In this document: positions 1 through 6,050 of the stretch, piece after piece | Layout: each line of letters starts with the position of its first letter | How positions within the stretch are numbered: the stretch's first letter is position 1 | Source of the DNA: Rhodobacteraceae bacterium UBA7436 | Lineage (GTDB): Bacteria > Pseudomonadota > Alphaproteobacteria > Rhodobacterales > Rhodobacteraceae | Assembly (NCBI GenBank): GCA_002478745.1 | Contig: DLQI01000155.1 | Coordinates: 1 to 8,712 of the forward strand | Direction of reading: 5' to 3' | Length of the DNA stretch: 8,712 nucleotides | Notes under the pieces: generated by a model | The model's database searches: none | Told to the model about the DNA's origin: nothing | What the model saw: the letters and a program-made list of their open reading frames with translations, nothing else | Position numbers and translations under genes: made by a program

Positions 1-132
1 GTGATCAACAAGATTTCCCTTGCCACCCAGCTCTGAAACAAAAACATCATAACGCAATCGCTGCGCCGAGCGAAGATCTTCATTGCTTGAAGCAATAGAA
101 GTACGAAACCGGGGAGATGAGTCTTGTTTCAC
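1..132 (-). CDS. olsB: OlsB-like N-acyltransferase (GNAT superfamily), 5' part only
   Basis: This open frame of 44 codons begins at a GTG (130-132) and leaves the window at position 1, so only the N-terminus is visible. It is preceded by an in-frame stop, and no ATG is available in that frame. A weak GGGA ribosome-binding site lies about 7 bases upstream of the start. The translated end reads AQRLRYDVFVSELGG followed by KGNLVDH. This matches the N-terminal pattern of the L-ornithine N-alpha-acyltransferase family (OlsB, COG3176, often annotated as putative hemolysin). That enzyme transfers a 3-hydroxyacyl group from ACP to ornithine to make lyso-ornithine lipid, a phosphorus-free membrane lipid. 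The assignment rests on pattern recall over a short stretch, and the catalytic core is outside the window. The gene lies 83 bases downstream of the DUF3553 gene on the same strand and could be cotranscribed with it. Confidence 0.62.
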   Translation of the reverse strand, partial: MKQDSSPRFRTSIASSNEDLRSAQRLRYDVFVSELGGKGNLVDH

Positions 133-177
133 GCTGTTGTCCCGACATCTCGATTTACTTCAAATTTTGTCAAATCT

Positions 178-193
178 GTTAACCCATAAGTAA
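178..193 (-). promoter_or_regulatory. Candidate CtrA-type binding box
   Basis: On the minus strand this reads TTAC, seven bases (TTATGGG), then TTAAC. The Caulobacter CtrA consensus is TTAA-N7-TTAA(C), so eight of the nine defined bases match. It lies 45-60 bases upstream of the GTG of the OlsB-like gene. A TTGACA hexamer (168-173, minus) follows it directly, but no convincing -10 fits at 16-18 bases and the resulting transcript would start almost at the GTG. The match could be chance in an AT-rich gap. It is notable because chpT, which phosphorylates CtrA, is the adjacent regulatory gene. Confidence 0.3.
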
Positions 194-215
194 TCAAAGT
201 GATCTAAAGTTGAGG

Positions 216-404
216 TCAAATGCTGTCATCAAAAACAGGAACCAATGCGATCCGAGTGCTATCAATTACAATTTTGCCTTCGTTGCGGAAGTTCACTGTT
301 AAGCGGCTGCTGATATTGCTTTGAACCTGCCCTGTGCCCCAATCTTTGTGGTCGGGATGGCGAACCAACATACCTGGAGCCAAAATGGCGTTTAGGTCTT
401 CCAT
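216..404 (-). CDS. DUF3553 family small protein
   Basis: This encodes a 62-residue basic-aromatic protein. The ATG at 404 is preferred over a TTG at 434 because a GGAGA ribosome-binding site (412-416) sits 7 bases upstream of it, and the TTG frame would run into the chpT start. The key features are HPDHKDWGTGQVQS (residues 16-29) followed by LTVNFRNEGKIVID (35-48). This is the DUF3553 (PF12073) pattern. Its short strand-turn-strand layout with W-G-x-G-x-V and a later V-x-F resembles SH3/Tudor-like barrels such as the C-terminal domain of UvrD/PcrA, which contacts RNA polymerase. That comparison is my inference, and no function is established. The gene is divergent from chpT and is read toward the OlsB-like gene. 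Confidence 0.82.
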   Translation of the reverse strand: MEDLNAILAPGMLVRHPDHKDWGTGQVQSNISSRLTVNFRNEGKIVIDSTRIALVPVFDDSI

Positions 405-411
405 TTCACTA

Positions 412-424
412 TCTCCGTTTAGGA
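412..424. promoter_or_regulatory. Back-to-back ribosome-binding sites between DUF3553 and chpT
   Basis: The 29 bases between the two divergent start codons contain both Shine-Dalgarno sequences. GGAGA on the minus strand (412-416) serves DUF3553 with 7-base spacing. AGGA on the plus strand (421-424) serves chpT with 9-base spacing. There is no room for either promoter here, so each promoter must lie inside the opposing gene. These sites decide both starts. Confidence 0.6.
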
Positions 425-433
425 ACCCAATCA

Positions 434-1033
434 ATGGCCCAAAATGATCTTGATTTAGCTGCGTTGGTGAGTAGCCGGATTTGTCATGACCTCATATCCC
501 CTATTGGCGCCATCAACAATGGTTTGGAGTTGCTGAATATGTCTGGAGCTTCGCCGGTTGGTCCAGAAATGCAGCTGATTTGCGACAGTGTTAAAAGTGC
601 TAGCGCGCGTATTCGCTTTTTCAGGATTGCCTTTGGTGCCGCCTCTGACGATCCAGTGGTTCGCAACGAGGTTACATCGATCCTAACGGAAATGTTTGAT
701 GGTGGGCGCCTTGCTGTCGAATGGGGACCCGTGGATGTACAAACACGAAAAGCGGTACGTTGCGCGTTTCTTACAATCTTGTGTTTAGAAACGGCCATGC
801 CATTCGGTGGGCAGATCAGGGTTTCTAGCAGCCGATCTTCGTGGGAAATTGTTGGAAAGTCGGACAAATTTTCTAATATTGATGTTCTTTGGAATGAAAG
901 TTCATTGTCTAACACATCGGTAAAGATGTCTCCAACACATGTACAGTTTTCAATGTCAAGAACTGCAGCCAACGACGAAGACTTAGACCTTCGTCTTAAG
1001 CGCTCGCCAAAAGAAATTTCAATCCTGTTCTAG
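434..1033 (+). CDS. chpT: Histidine phosphotransferase ChpT
   Basis: This 199-residue protein begins with a DHp-like helical hairpin. RICHDLISPIGAINNGLELL at residues 15-34 carries the expected phospho-accepting His18, and SARIRFFRIAFGAAS (57-71) lies in the second helix. The C-terminal half is a degenerate ATPase-like domain without clear N/G boxes, as is typical for ChpT (HPTransfase, PF10090). In alphaproteobacteria ChpT passes phosphate from the hybrid kinase CckA to the response regulators CtrA and CpdR. This controls the cell cycle in Caulobacter, and motility and gene transfer agents in Rhodobacteraceae. The length fits the family. The start is supported by AGGA at 421-424. The gene is transcribed opposite to everything around it, is divergent from DUF3553, and ends 5 bases from the proA stop. 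The kinase and regulator genes are not in the window. Confidence 0.88.
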   Translation: MAQNDLDLAALVSSRICHDLISPIGAINNGLELLNMSGASPVGPEMQLICDSVKSASARIRFFRIAFGAASDDPVVRNEVTSILTEMFDGGRLAVEWGPVDVQTRKAVRCAFLTILCLETAMPFGGQIRVSSSRSSWEIVGKSDKFSNIDVLWNESSLSNTSVKMSPTHVQFSMSRTAANDEDLDLRLKRSPKEISILF

Positions 1034-1038
1034 ATGCC

Positions 1039-2304
1039 TTATGCCCTTGTGGTGCCGTCGCCCACGACCAAGTATTTGAAACTGGTCAACTGGGTTGCCC
1101 CAACTGGCCCGCGCGCGTGCATTTTACCGGTTGCGATCCCAATCTCTGCGCCCATGCCAAATTCACCGCCATCTGCAAACTGGGTGGATGTGTTGTGCAT
1201 CAGGATGGCACTGTCCAAGCGTTGCATAAAGTGATCTGCTGTTTCCTGGTCTTCAGTCAAAATACAATCGGTATGCTGCGATCCATATATTCGGATATGC
1301 TCAATCGCTTCGTCAACACCGTCCACGACCTTAGCAGCGATGATCATATCAAGGTACTCTGTGCCCCAATCATCTTCGTTGGCAATTAAGGTGCCTTGAA
1401 CGTTTGATAGCTGGCTGTCCGCTCGCACTTCGACACCTGCATCGACCAAACGACCCAAAACATCGCTCCCAATTGTTTTAGCAATGTTCTTGTGGATCAA
1501 CAGACACTCTGCCGCACCACAGATACCTGTGCGCCTGGTTTTCGCATTCAGAACGACGCGCATGACTTTTTCTGGGTCAGCATGTTCATCTACGTAGATG
1601 TGCACAATTCCTTCGAGGTGAGCAAAAACGGGTACTCGGGCTTCACGTTGCACCAAGCCGACTAGACCTTTGCCACCGCGTGGGACGATTACATCTATTG
1701 TCTCGGTCATCTTTAGCATTTCTGACACAGCTGCGCGGTCGCGGGTTGGGACCAGTTGAATTGCATCTTCCGGCAGGCCCGCATCGCGCAATCCCTTCAC
1801 CAAACAAGCATGTATTGCTTGCGAAGAATGGAAACTCTCCGAACCACCACGTAGAATAACTGCATTTCCAGCTTTGAGGCAAAGTGCACCGGCATCTGCG
1901 GTCACGTTTGGCCGGCTCTCGTAAATTACGCCAATTACACCCAAGGGCGTACGAACACGGCGGATGTTAATACCAGTAGGTCGTGTCCATTCTGAGATTA
2001 CCTCACCAACAGGGTCCGCTTGTTCTGCGATGTTGCGCAGACCATCAACGATGGACTGAATACGCTCTTCATCCAGCATCAAACGGTCCATCATCGCATC
2101 GGACAGCCCTTTGTCGTGACCAAAAATGAGGTCTTTTGCATTTGCCTCGATAATTTGACTGCGGTTTTTCCAAACATTTTCAGCGGCACCGATTAGGGCC
2201 GCATGCTTGCGCTCTGCGCTCGCAAAACCCAGTTGATGTGACGCGTTTTTGGCGCGTTGGCCGATGTCTTGCACCAAGTCGGTGATTGAATTCGTGTTTG
2301 TCAT
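1039..2304 (-). CDS. proA: Glutamate-5-semialdehyde dehydrogenase (gamma-glutamyl phosphate reductase)
   Basis: This 421-residue protein is full length for ProA. It reduces gamma-glutamyl phosphate with NADPH to glutamate-5-semialdehyde, the second step of proline synthesis in the cytosol. The cofactor region contains PLGVIGVIYESRPNVT (120-135) and KAGNAVILRGGSES (144-157). The catalytic cysteine is most likely C262 in RTGICGAAE. The ProA family signature is complete at V327-I348 (V-x5-A-I-x-H-I-x2-Y-G-S-x-H-T-D-x-I). The ATG at 2304 follows AGGATAGGGACG. The gene lies 50 bases downstream of proB in the same direction and should be cotranscribed with it. No terminator hairpin is visible in the 5-base gap to chpT, so its transcript probably runs antisense into chpT. 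Confidence 0.97.
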   Translation of the reverse strand: MTNTNSITDLVQDIGQRAKNASHQLGFASAERKHAALIGAAENVWKNRSQIIEANAKDLIFGHDKGLSDAMMDRLMLDEERIQSIVDGLRNIAEQADPVGEVISEWTRPTGINIRRVRTPLGVIGVIYESRPNVTADAGALCLKAGNAVILRGGSESFHSSQAIHACLVKGLRDAGLPEDAIQLVPTRDRAAVSEMLKMTETIDVIVPRGGKGLVGLVQREARVPVFAHLEGIVHIYVDEHADPEKVMRVVLNAKTRRTGICGAAECLLIHKNIAKTIGSDVLGRLVDAGVEVRADSQLSNVQGTLIANEDDWGTEYLDMIIAAKVVDGVDEAIEHIRIYGSQHTDCILTEDQETADHFMQRLDSAILMHNTSTQFADGGEFGMGAEIGIATGKMHARGPVGATQLTSFKYLVVGDGTTRA

Positions 2305-2354
2305 CGTCCCTATCCTTTTGCGAACAGTCGTTCCGTTCTGAAAGCTGTTTTTCC

Positions 2355-3461
2355 CTAACGGGCCATGTCGTCACGATGGATCAGAGTAGCGCGGCCACGG
2401 TAACCAAGCAGACGCTCGATCTCCTGGCTTTTATGGCCTTTGATTGTGATTGCTTCATCCGCTGTATATCTAACCAACCCAATACCAAGGTGATTGCCGT
2501 TTGGTCCCACAAACGAAACGGGATCGCCGCGACCAAATTCACCCTCAACAGAGATGACACCCGCCGGAAGAAGACTTTTGCCATTGCTCAACGCATTCGT
2601 GGCACCTGCGTCTAAAGTTAAGATACCCAGTGGTTTCATCGCACCGATCCAGCGTTTGCGTGCATCTTGTGGGTCTAGAGTGGCGGTAAACCAAGTTGCT
2701 GCAGCTCCGTCTTCTAGAGCTCTGAGTGGACGTAACGCTGAACCTTCGCAAATCGCCATGGCGCAGCCTGCAGATGTTGCGGTTTTTGCCGCCATAACCT
2801 TGGTTTTCATGCCCCCTTTGGACAACCCCGATCCCGCATCACCCGCCATCGCTTCAATTTCAGGCGTAATGTCATTGATCACATCATACCGCGTTGCTGT
2901 CGGGTCTACTGCTGGATTAGCGGTATAAAAGCCATCGACATCCGATAACAAAACCAATTGATCTGCACCGATGGTTGCGGCAATTTGGGCCGCCAGTCGG
3001 TCATTGTCACCGAAACGAATTTCATCTGTAGCTACGGTATCGTTTTCATTTACGATCGGCATAGCATTCAACACTAGTAATTGCTCAAACGTGGCACGTG
3101 AGTTGAGGTATCGGCGGCGATCACGCGTATCTTCCAAGGTCATAAGGACCTGTGCGGTTGTGATCCCGTGCAATGCGAGTGCATCTTCGTAAGCCCGAGC
3201 CAATCGAATTTGGCCCACGGCGGCGGCGGCTTGGGATTGTTCTAACGCAAGCTCAGTGTTCGGAAGCCCAAGTGCGCCACGGCCAAGTGCAATGGAACCT
3301 GAGGATACAAGGACAACTTGCGTTCCCCCTGCCCTCAGCCATGCAACATCAGCAGCCAATCCATGTAGCCATTCGCTACGCAGATTGCCGGTTTCCCTAT
3401 CTACCAACAAAGCTGAGCCGATTTTAACGACCAGCCGTTTTGCTTGAGTTAAGGACGCCAC
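2355..3461 (-). CDS. proB: Glutamate 5-kinase with C-terminal PUA domain
   Basis: This 368-residue enzyme phosphorylates glutamate with ATP to gamma-glutamyl phosphate, the first and usually proline-inhibited step of proline synthesis. The amino acid kinase domain spans about residues 8-260. It has VVKIGSALLV (11-20), LVSSGSIALGRGALG (51-65), NENDTVATDEIRFGDND (138-154), LLSDVDGFYTANP (171-183) and the glycine-rich signature SGLSKGGMKTKVMAA (211-225). A PUA domain follows at about 276-355, as in the long form of ProB. The start codon is GTG (3459-3461), chosen because AGAGGAAG (3466-3473) sits just upstream and residue 8 onward is the conserved beginning. The start overlaps the last 13 bases of obgE, which suggests translational coupling. 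Confidence 0.97.
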   Translation of the reverse strand: MASLTQAKRLVVKIGSALLVDRETGNLRSEWLHGLAADVAWLRAGGTQVVLVSSGSIALGRGALGLPNTELALEQSQAAAAVGQIRLARAYEDALALHGITTAQVLMTLEDTRDRRRYLNSRATFEQLLVLNAMPIVNENDTVATDEIRFGDNDRLAAQIAATIGADQLVLLSDVDGFYTANPAVDPTATRYDVINDITPEIEAMAGDAGSGLSKGGMKTKVMAAKTATSAGCAMAICEGSALRPLRALEDGAAATWFTATLDPQDARKRWIGAMKPLGILTLDAGATNALSNGKSLLPAGVISVEGEFGRGDPVSFVGPNGNHLGIGLVRYTADEAITIKGHKSQEIERLLGYRGRATLIHRDDMAR

Positions 3462-4483
3462 GATTCTTCCTCTTGCGCAGGTTGCTCACGCAGGCGATCC
3501 GCGTCGATTTCGTCGCGCAATTTCCGTAGAACTTCAGTTACACCCTCACGCGCGACACCGGACATAAGCATAACGGGACCACCGCTTGCCTCTTCGAGAG
3601 CTGCACGGGCTTCTGCACGCTGATCGTCATCCAAGGCATCTACCTTGTTTAGAACAGTTACGCGTTGCTTAGCCGCCAGTTTGCCGCCGTAGGCTTCAAG
3701 CTCTGTGATGATGGTATGATAATCTTCAGCAACTGTTTCCGATGTACCGTCAATCAGGTGCAACAAGACAGCACAACGTTCGACGTGTCCAAGGAACAGA
3801 TCCCCAAGGCCACGACCTTCGGAAGCACCCTCAATCAAGCCTGGAATATCGGCGACAACAAATTCGCGACCATCTACACCGACAACACCCAAATTTGGGT
3901 GCAATGTAGTGAATGGGTAGTCCGCAATTTTTGGACGCGCGTTAGATGTCGCGGCCAAAAACGTGGATTTTCCTGCATTCGGCAGGCCTAACAGGCCAAC
4001 ATCCGCGATCAACTTTAGTCGAAGCCAAAGCGTACGTTCAACGCCTTCTTGGCCAGGGTTAGAGCGACGGGGCGCTTGGTTCGTTGCCGATTTAAAGTGT
4101 AAGTTACCAAAGCCACCGTTACCGCCACGGGCCAACTGAACCCGTTGGCCAACTTCGGTCAGGTCAGTGATGACCGTTTCTTGGTCTTCATCCAAAATTT
4201 CGGTCCCGACAGGAACCTTTAAAATAATGTCTTCGCCGTTCGCGCCTGTGCGCTGGCTGCCCATACCTGGAATGCCGCTTTTGGCAAAGAAGTGAGGCGC
4301 ATAGCGGAAATCGATCAGAGTGTTGAGGCCTTCAACAGCCTCCGCCCAAACAGAACCACCACAGCCGCCGTCGCCACCATCAGGGCCACCGTACTCTAGG
4401 AATTTTTCACGACGGAAGCTTACGCAACCACCGCCTCCACCGCCGGAACGGACATATACTTTGCACAGATCAAGAAATTTCAT
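3449..4483 (-). CDS. obgE: GTPase ObgE/CgtA
   Basis: This 344-residue Obg-family GTPase binds the large ribosomal subunit and acts in late 50S assembly and growth control. The N-terminal Obg fold (1-158) has its glycine-rich loops, SGGGGGGCVSFRREKF (13-28) and GGPDGGDGGCGGSVW (32-46). The G domain follows, with the P-loop GLPNAGKST (166-174), the switch I threonines at 192-193, DIPG (212-215), NKVD (279-282) and a G5-like SGV (308-310) in place of the more usual SAV/SAL. The C-terminus ends soon after the G domain in an acidic tail, so it lacks the long extra domain found in some species. AGGAAG lies 6 bases before the ATG, just behind a hairpin at 4497-4513. The gene is followed by proB with a 13-base overlap. 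The rplU-rpmA-obgE neighbourhood is classic. Confidence 0.97.
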   Translation of the reverse strand: MKFLDLCKVYVRSGGGGGGCVSFRREKFLEYGGPDGGDGGCGGSVWAEAVEGLNTLIDFRYAPHFFAKSGIPGMGSQRTGANGEDIILKVPVGTEILDEDQETVITDLTEVGQRVQLARGGNGGFGNLHFKSATNQAPRRSNPGQEGVERTLWLRLKLIADVGLLGLPNAGKSTFLAATSNARPKIADYPFTTLHPNLGVVGVDGREFVVADIPGLIEGASEGRGLGDLFLGHVERCAVLLHLIDGTSETVAEDYHTIITELEAYGGKLAAKQRVTVLNKVDALDDDQRAEARAALEEASGGPVMLMSGVAREGVTEVLRKLRDEIDADRLREQPAQEEESWRP

Positions 4484-4496
4484 ATCGGCTTCCTAA

Positions 4497-4513
4497 CCTG
4501 CACTTAGCGCAGG
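4497..4513 (-). promoter_or_regulatory. Small hairpin immediately upstream of the obgE ribosome-binding site
   Basis: On the minus strand this reads CCTGCGC, TAA, GTGCAGG. That gives a seven-pair stem including one G-U pair, with a three-base loop. The stem ends two to three bases before the AGGAAG that serves obgE, inside the 53-base gap after the acetyltransferase gene. No T-run follows, so it is not a standard terminator. It could modulate obgE translation or mark a processing site, and both are inference. Confidence 0.35.
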
Positions 4514-4536
4514 CTCAATCACTTAGTCAGGTAATC

Positions 4537-5085
4537 CTACGTCGTGATGTTCAGTTTTCGGGTGTATGTCCACGTGGGAACAGAACGATCCCGCGCAACG
4601 CTAAAGGTTTCTGCATCACCTAAGTATTCAAATCCACAATGGGTGAGAACTTTAGCTGAAGCAGGATTGTCTTGGAACACAGCACCAAACATCGTGGCAT
4701 TTGCCATCGGATTTGCGTCAACCAGGGTTTGTACCGCCTCAGAGGCTAGTCCGGTGTTCCAGTAAGCAGGAGCGACCCAATAACCAACTTCAGATTGATT
4801 GCGGTCCATTCGTGTCAAAGAGATGAGCCCCATAACTTCTGCACCACCGGACTTAAGGCCGTCGATAACCCAAACATCTTCATCACGTTCGTGCGCAATG
4901 CAGCGGTTCACAAAAGCCTCTGTTGTGCCTGGTGGCAAAGGGTGTGGGATCGATGACGTCATACCTGCAACACGTTCATCTGATGCATAAAGTTCAATCA
5001 GACCCATATCCGAAACTCGCATTGGGCGTAGCTCAAAGCGATCAGTTTGAATGGTGCCTTGTGTTTTGATTTCGCTCATTTCCAT
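4537..5085 (-). CDS. GNAT family N-acetyltransferase (RimJ/RimL-like)
   Basis: This is a 182-residue single-domain protein of the Acetyltransf_3 / RimJ-RimL type. It starts with the usual RFELRPMRVSDM (16-27) strand-helix. It continues through VMGLISLTR (84-92) and SEVGYWVAPAYWNTGLASEAV (98-118), which contains a relaxed acetyl-CoA pyrophosphate loop. It ends with NPASAKVLTHCGFEYLG (140-156), the conserved Asn and GF motif of the family. The substrate is unknown. Ribosomal-protein N-terminal alanine acetylation is one option given the neighbours, but many relatives act on small molecules. The start at 5085 is chosen over an internal ATG at 5079 because of an exceptionally strong ribosome-binding site 7 bases away. 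The upstream exporter gene stops 2 bases before it, so the pair is probably one translational unit. Confidence 0.88.
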   Translation of the reverse strand: MEMSEIKTQGTIQTDRFELRPMRVSDMGLIELYASDERVAGMTSSIPHPLPPGTTEAFVNRCIAHERDEDVWVIDGLKSGGAEVMGLISLTRMDRNQSEVGYWVAPAYWNTGLASEAVQTLVDANPMANATMFGAVFQDNPASAKVLTHCGFEYLGDAETFSVARDRSVPTWTYTRKLNITT

Positions 5086-5087
5086 CG

Positions 5088-5690
5088 TTATGTCCCTCCT
5101 CCGAACAGTACGAACAGCACAGATGCGACGGTTAATGCCGCAAGTGTATACATTAAATAGGGTTCCGCCGGAGTGCCTGCGAGTGTCTTGGCAATTCTAT
5201 CCCCTGCGAGGGTCCAAAGTGGATGCATCAGCAATTGACAGGCCAATAAAACAGCCGCAATTATTGCCGTTGCTTCAAATGTAGATGTTCCAACGCCGAC
5301 AAAGGCCGTAAACCCACCAACAATCATCGCCCACGCTTTTGGATTGAGCGGGTGAACGATCAAACCTGCTAAAAATCCCGGAGCTTTATCGCCGACTGAT
5401 TTAGTTGAAAGGCGCATGTTTGCAACTTTCCAAGCTAACCAAATAATATAGGCGGCAGAGATATATTTCAGAGCTAGAAAAATAAGAGGGGCGCGCTCGG
5501 CCAGTTCCATCAATCCAAAGCCAATTGGCCAGATAATCAATTGTTTCCCGAAGGCTACGCCTAGCATGAATGGTAATGCCTGACGGAATCCATATCGTGC
5601 ACCGGTCGCAAGCAACGCCATATTCGCAGGTCCGGGTGTCCCGACCTGTGAGGCCGCGAAAACGGCAAATGATGCGATTGCTACTGACAC
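5088..5690 (-). CDS. LysE/RhtB family amino-acid exporter
   Basis: This 200-residue hydrophobic protein has about six membrane segments, at roughly 3-27, 37-60, 67-88, 105-130, 138-160 and 178-197. It carries the family motif GTPGPANM (17-24) in the first helix and LNPKAW (115-120) before the middle helices. LysE/RhtB proteins export amino acids or their derivatives by proton antiport across the inner membrane. The substrate here cannot be read from sequence. The start is GTG (5688-5690) with only a weak GAGAG upstream. The next in-frame Met (24) would delete the motif, so GTG is kept. Only 15 bases separate the start from the T-tract of the rpmA terminator. The stop lies 2 bases before the acetyltransferase gene. 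Confidence 0.88.
   Translation of the reverse strand: MSVAIASFAVFAASQVGTPGPANMALLATGARYGFRQALPFMLGVAFGKQLIIWPIGFGLMELAERAPLIFLALKYISAAYIIWLAWKVANMRLSTKSVGDKAPGFLAGLIVHPLNPKAWAMIVGGFTAFVGVGTSTFEATAIIAAVLLACQLLMHPLWTLAGDRIAKTLAGTPAEPYLMYTLAALTVASVLFVLFGGGT
5093..5102 (-). promoter_or_regulatory. Very strong ribosome-binding site for the acetyltransferase
   Basis: On the minus strand this reads GGAGGAGGGA, seven bases before the ATG at 5085 and inside the last codons of the LysE gene. It is the best Shine-Dalgarno match in the window and settles the start of the GNAT gene. It contrasts with the weak site of the exporter just upstream, which suggests the acetyltransferase is made in excess over the exporter. 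Confidence 0.6.
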
Positions 5691-5705
5691 TTGTAATTAC
5701 TCTCT

Positions 5706-5750
5706 AAAAGGAAAAAGGACCGGCGTTTCCGCCGATCCTTCGATTTTTTA
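5706..5750 (-). terminator. Rho-independent terminator after rpmA
   Basis: An 11-pair stem (5715-5725 with 5730-5740) contains one G-U pair and closes on a GAAA tetraloop on the minus strand. It is followed by TTTTT, CC, TTTT, reading toward lower coordinates. It lies 20-30 bases after the rpmA stop. The plus strand also has a T-run after the stem (5743-5749), so the structure could work in both directions. The LysE start codon follows only 15 bases after the T-tract. Confidence 0.8.
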
Positions 5751-5769
5751 AAACCTGTAAGGGTACGAC

Positions 5770-6039
5770 TTATTCAGCTGCTTCCGCTGCCGGAAGTACC
5801 GAAATGAATTTACGGTTTTTAAGGCCGGTGCTGAAAGTCACGTGACCTTCAACTTTAGCGAAGATCGTGTGATCTTTGCCCATGCCAACGCCTTCAGACG
5901 GCCAGAACTTAGTTCCGCGCTGACGAACGATGATATTGCCTGGGATGACAGCTTCGCCGCCATATTTTTTCACGCCAAGACGACGACCTGCTGAGTCGCG
6001 ACCGTTCCGGGATGAACCACCTGCTTTTTTATGTGCCAT
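5770..6039 (-). CDS. rpmA: 50S ribosomal protein L27
   Basis: This 89-residue protein is L27, which lies near the peptidyl-transferase centre of the 50S subunit with its N-terminus reaching toward the tRNAs. The sequence begins MAHKKAGGSSRNGRDSAGRR, continues LGVKKYGGEAVIPGNIIVRQRG (residues 21-42), and includes KFWPSEGVGMGKDHTIFA (44-61). These are the unmistakable family patterns. There is no N-terminal extension of the Firmicutes kind that needs cleavage. The ATG follows GGAGA with short spacing, and the rplU stop is 11 bases upstream, so rplU and rpmA form a bicistronic unit. A strong terminator follows. Confidence 0.98.
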   Translation of the reverse strand: MAHKKAGGSSRNGRDSAGRRLGVKKYGGEAVIPGNIIVRQRGTKFWPSEGVGMGKDHTIFAKVEGHVTFSTGLKNRKFISVLPAAEAAE

Positions 6040-6050
6040 TTGGTCTCTCC

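Noticed and set aside
168..173. TTGACA as a sigma-70 promoter for the OlsB-like gene.
   Set aside because: No acceptable -10 lies 16-18 bases downstream, and the predicted transcription start would fall after the ribosome-binding site.
405..434. Longer DUF3553 start at a TTG at 434.
   Set aside because: A GGAGA site serves the ATG at 404, and the extra ten residues do not resemble the family.
484..972. A 162-codon minus-strand open frame inside chpT.
   Set aside because: No ribosome-binding site or family pattern supports it, and the plus-strand frame encodes a clear ChpT. It is a shadow frame.
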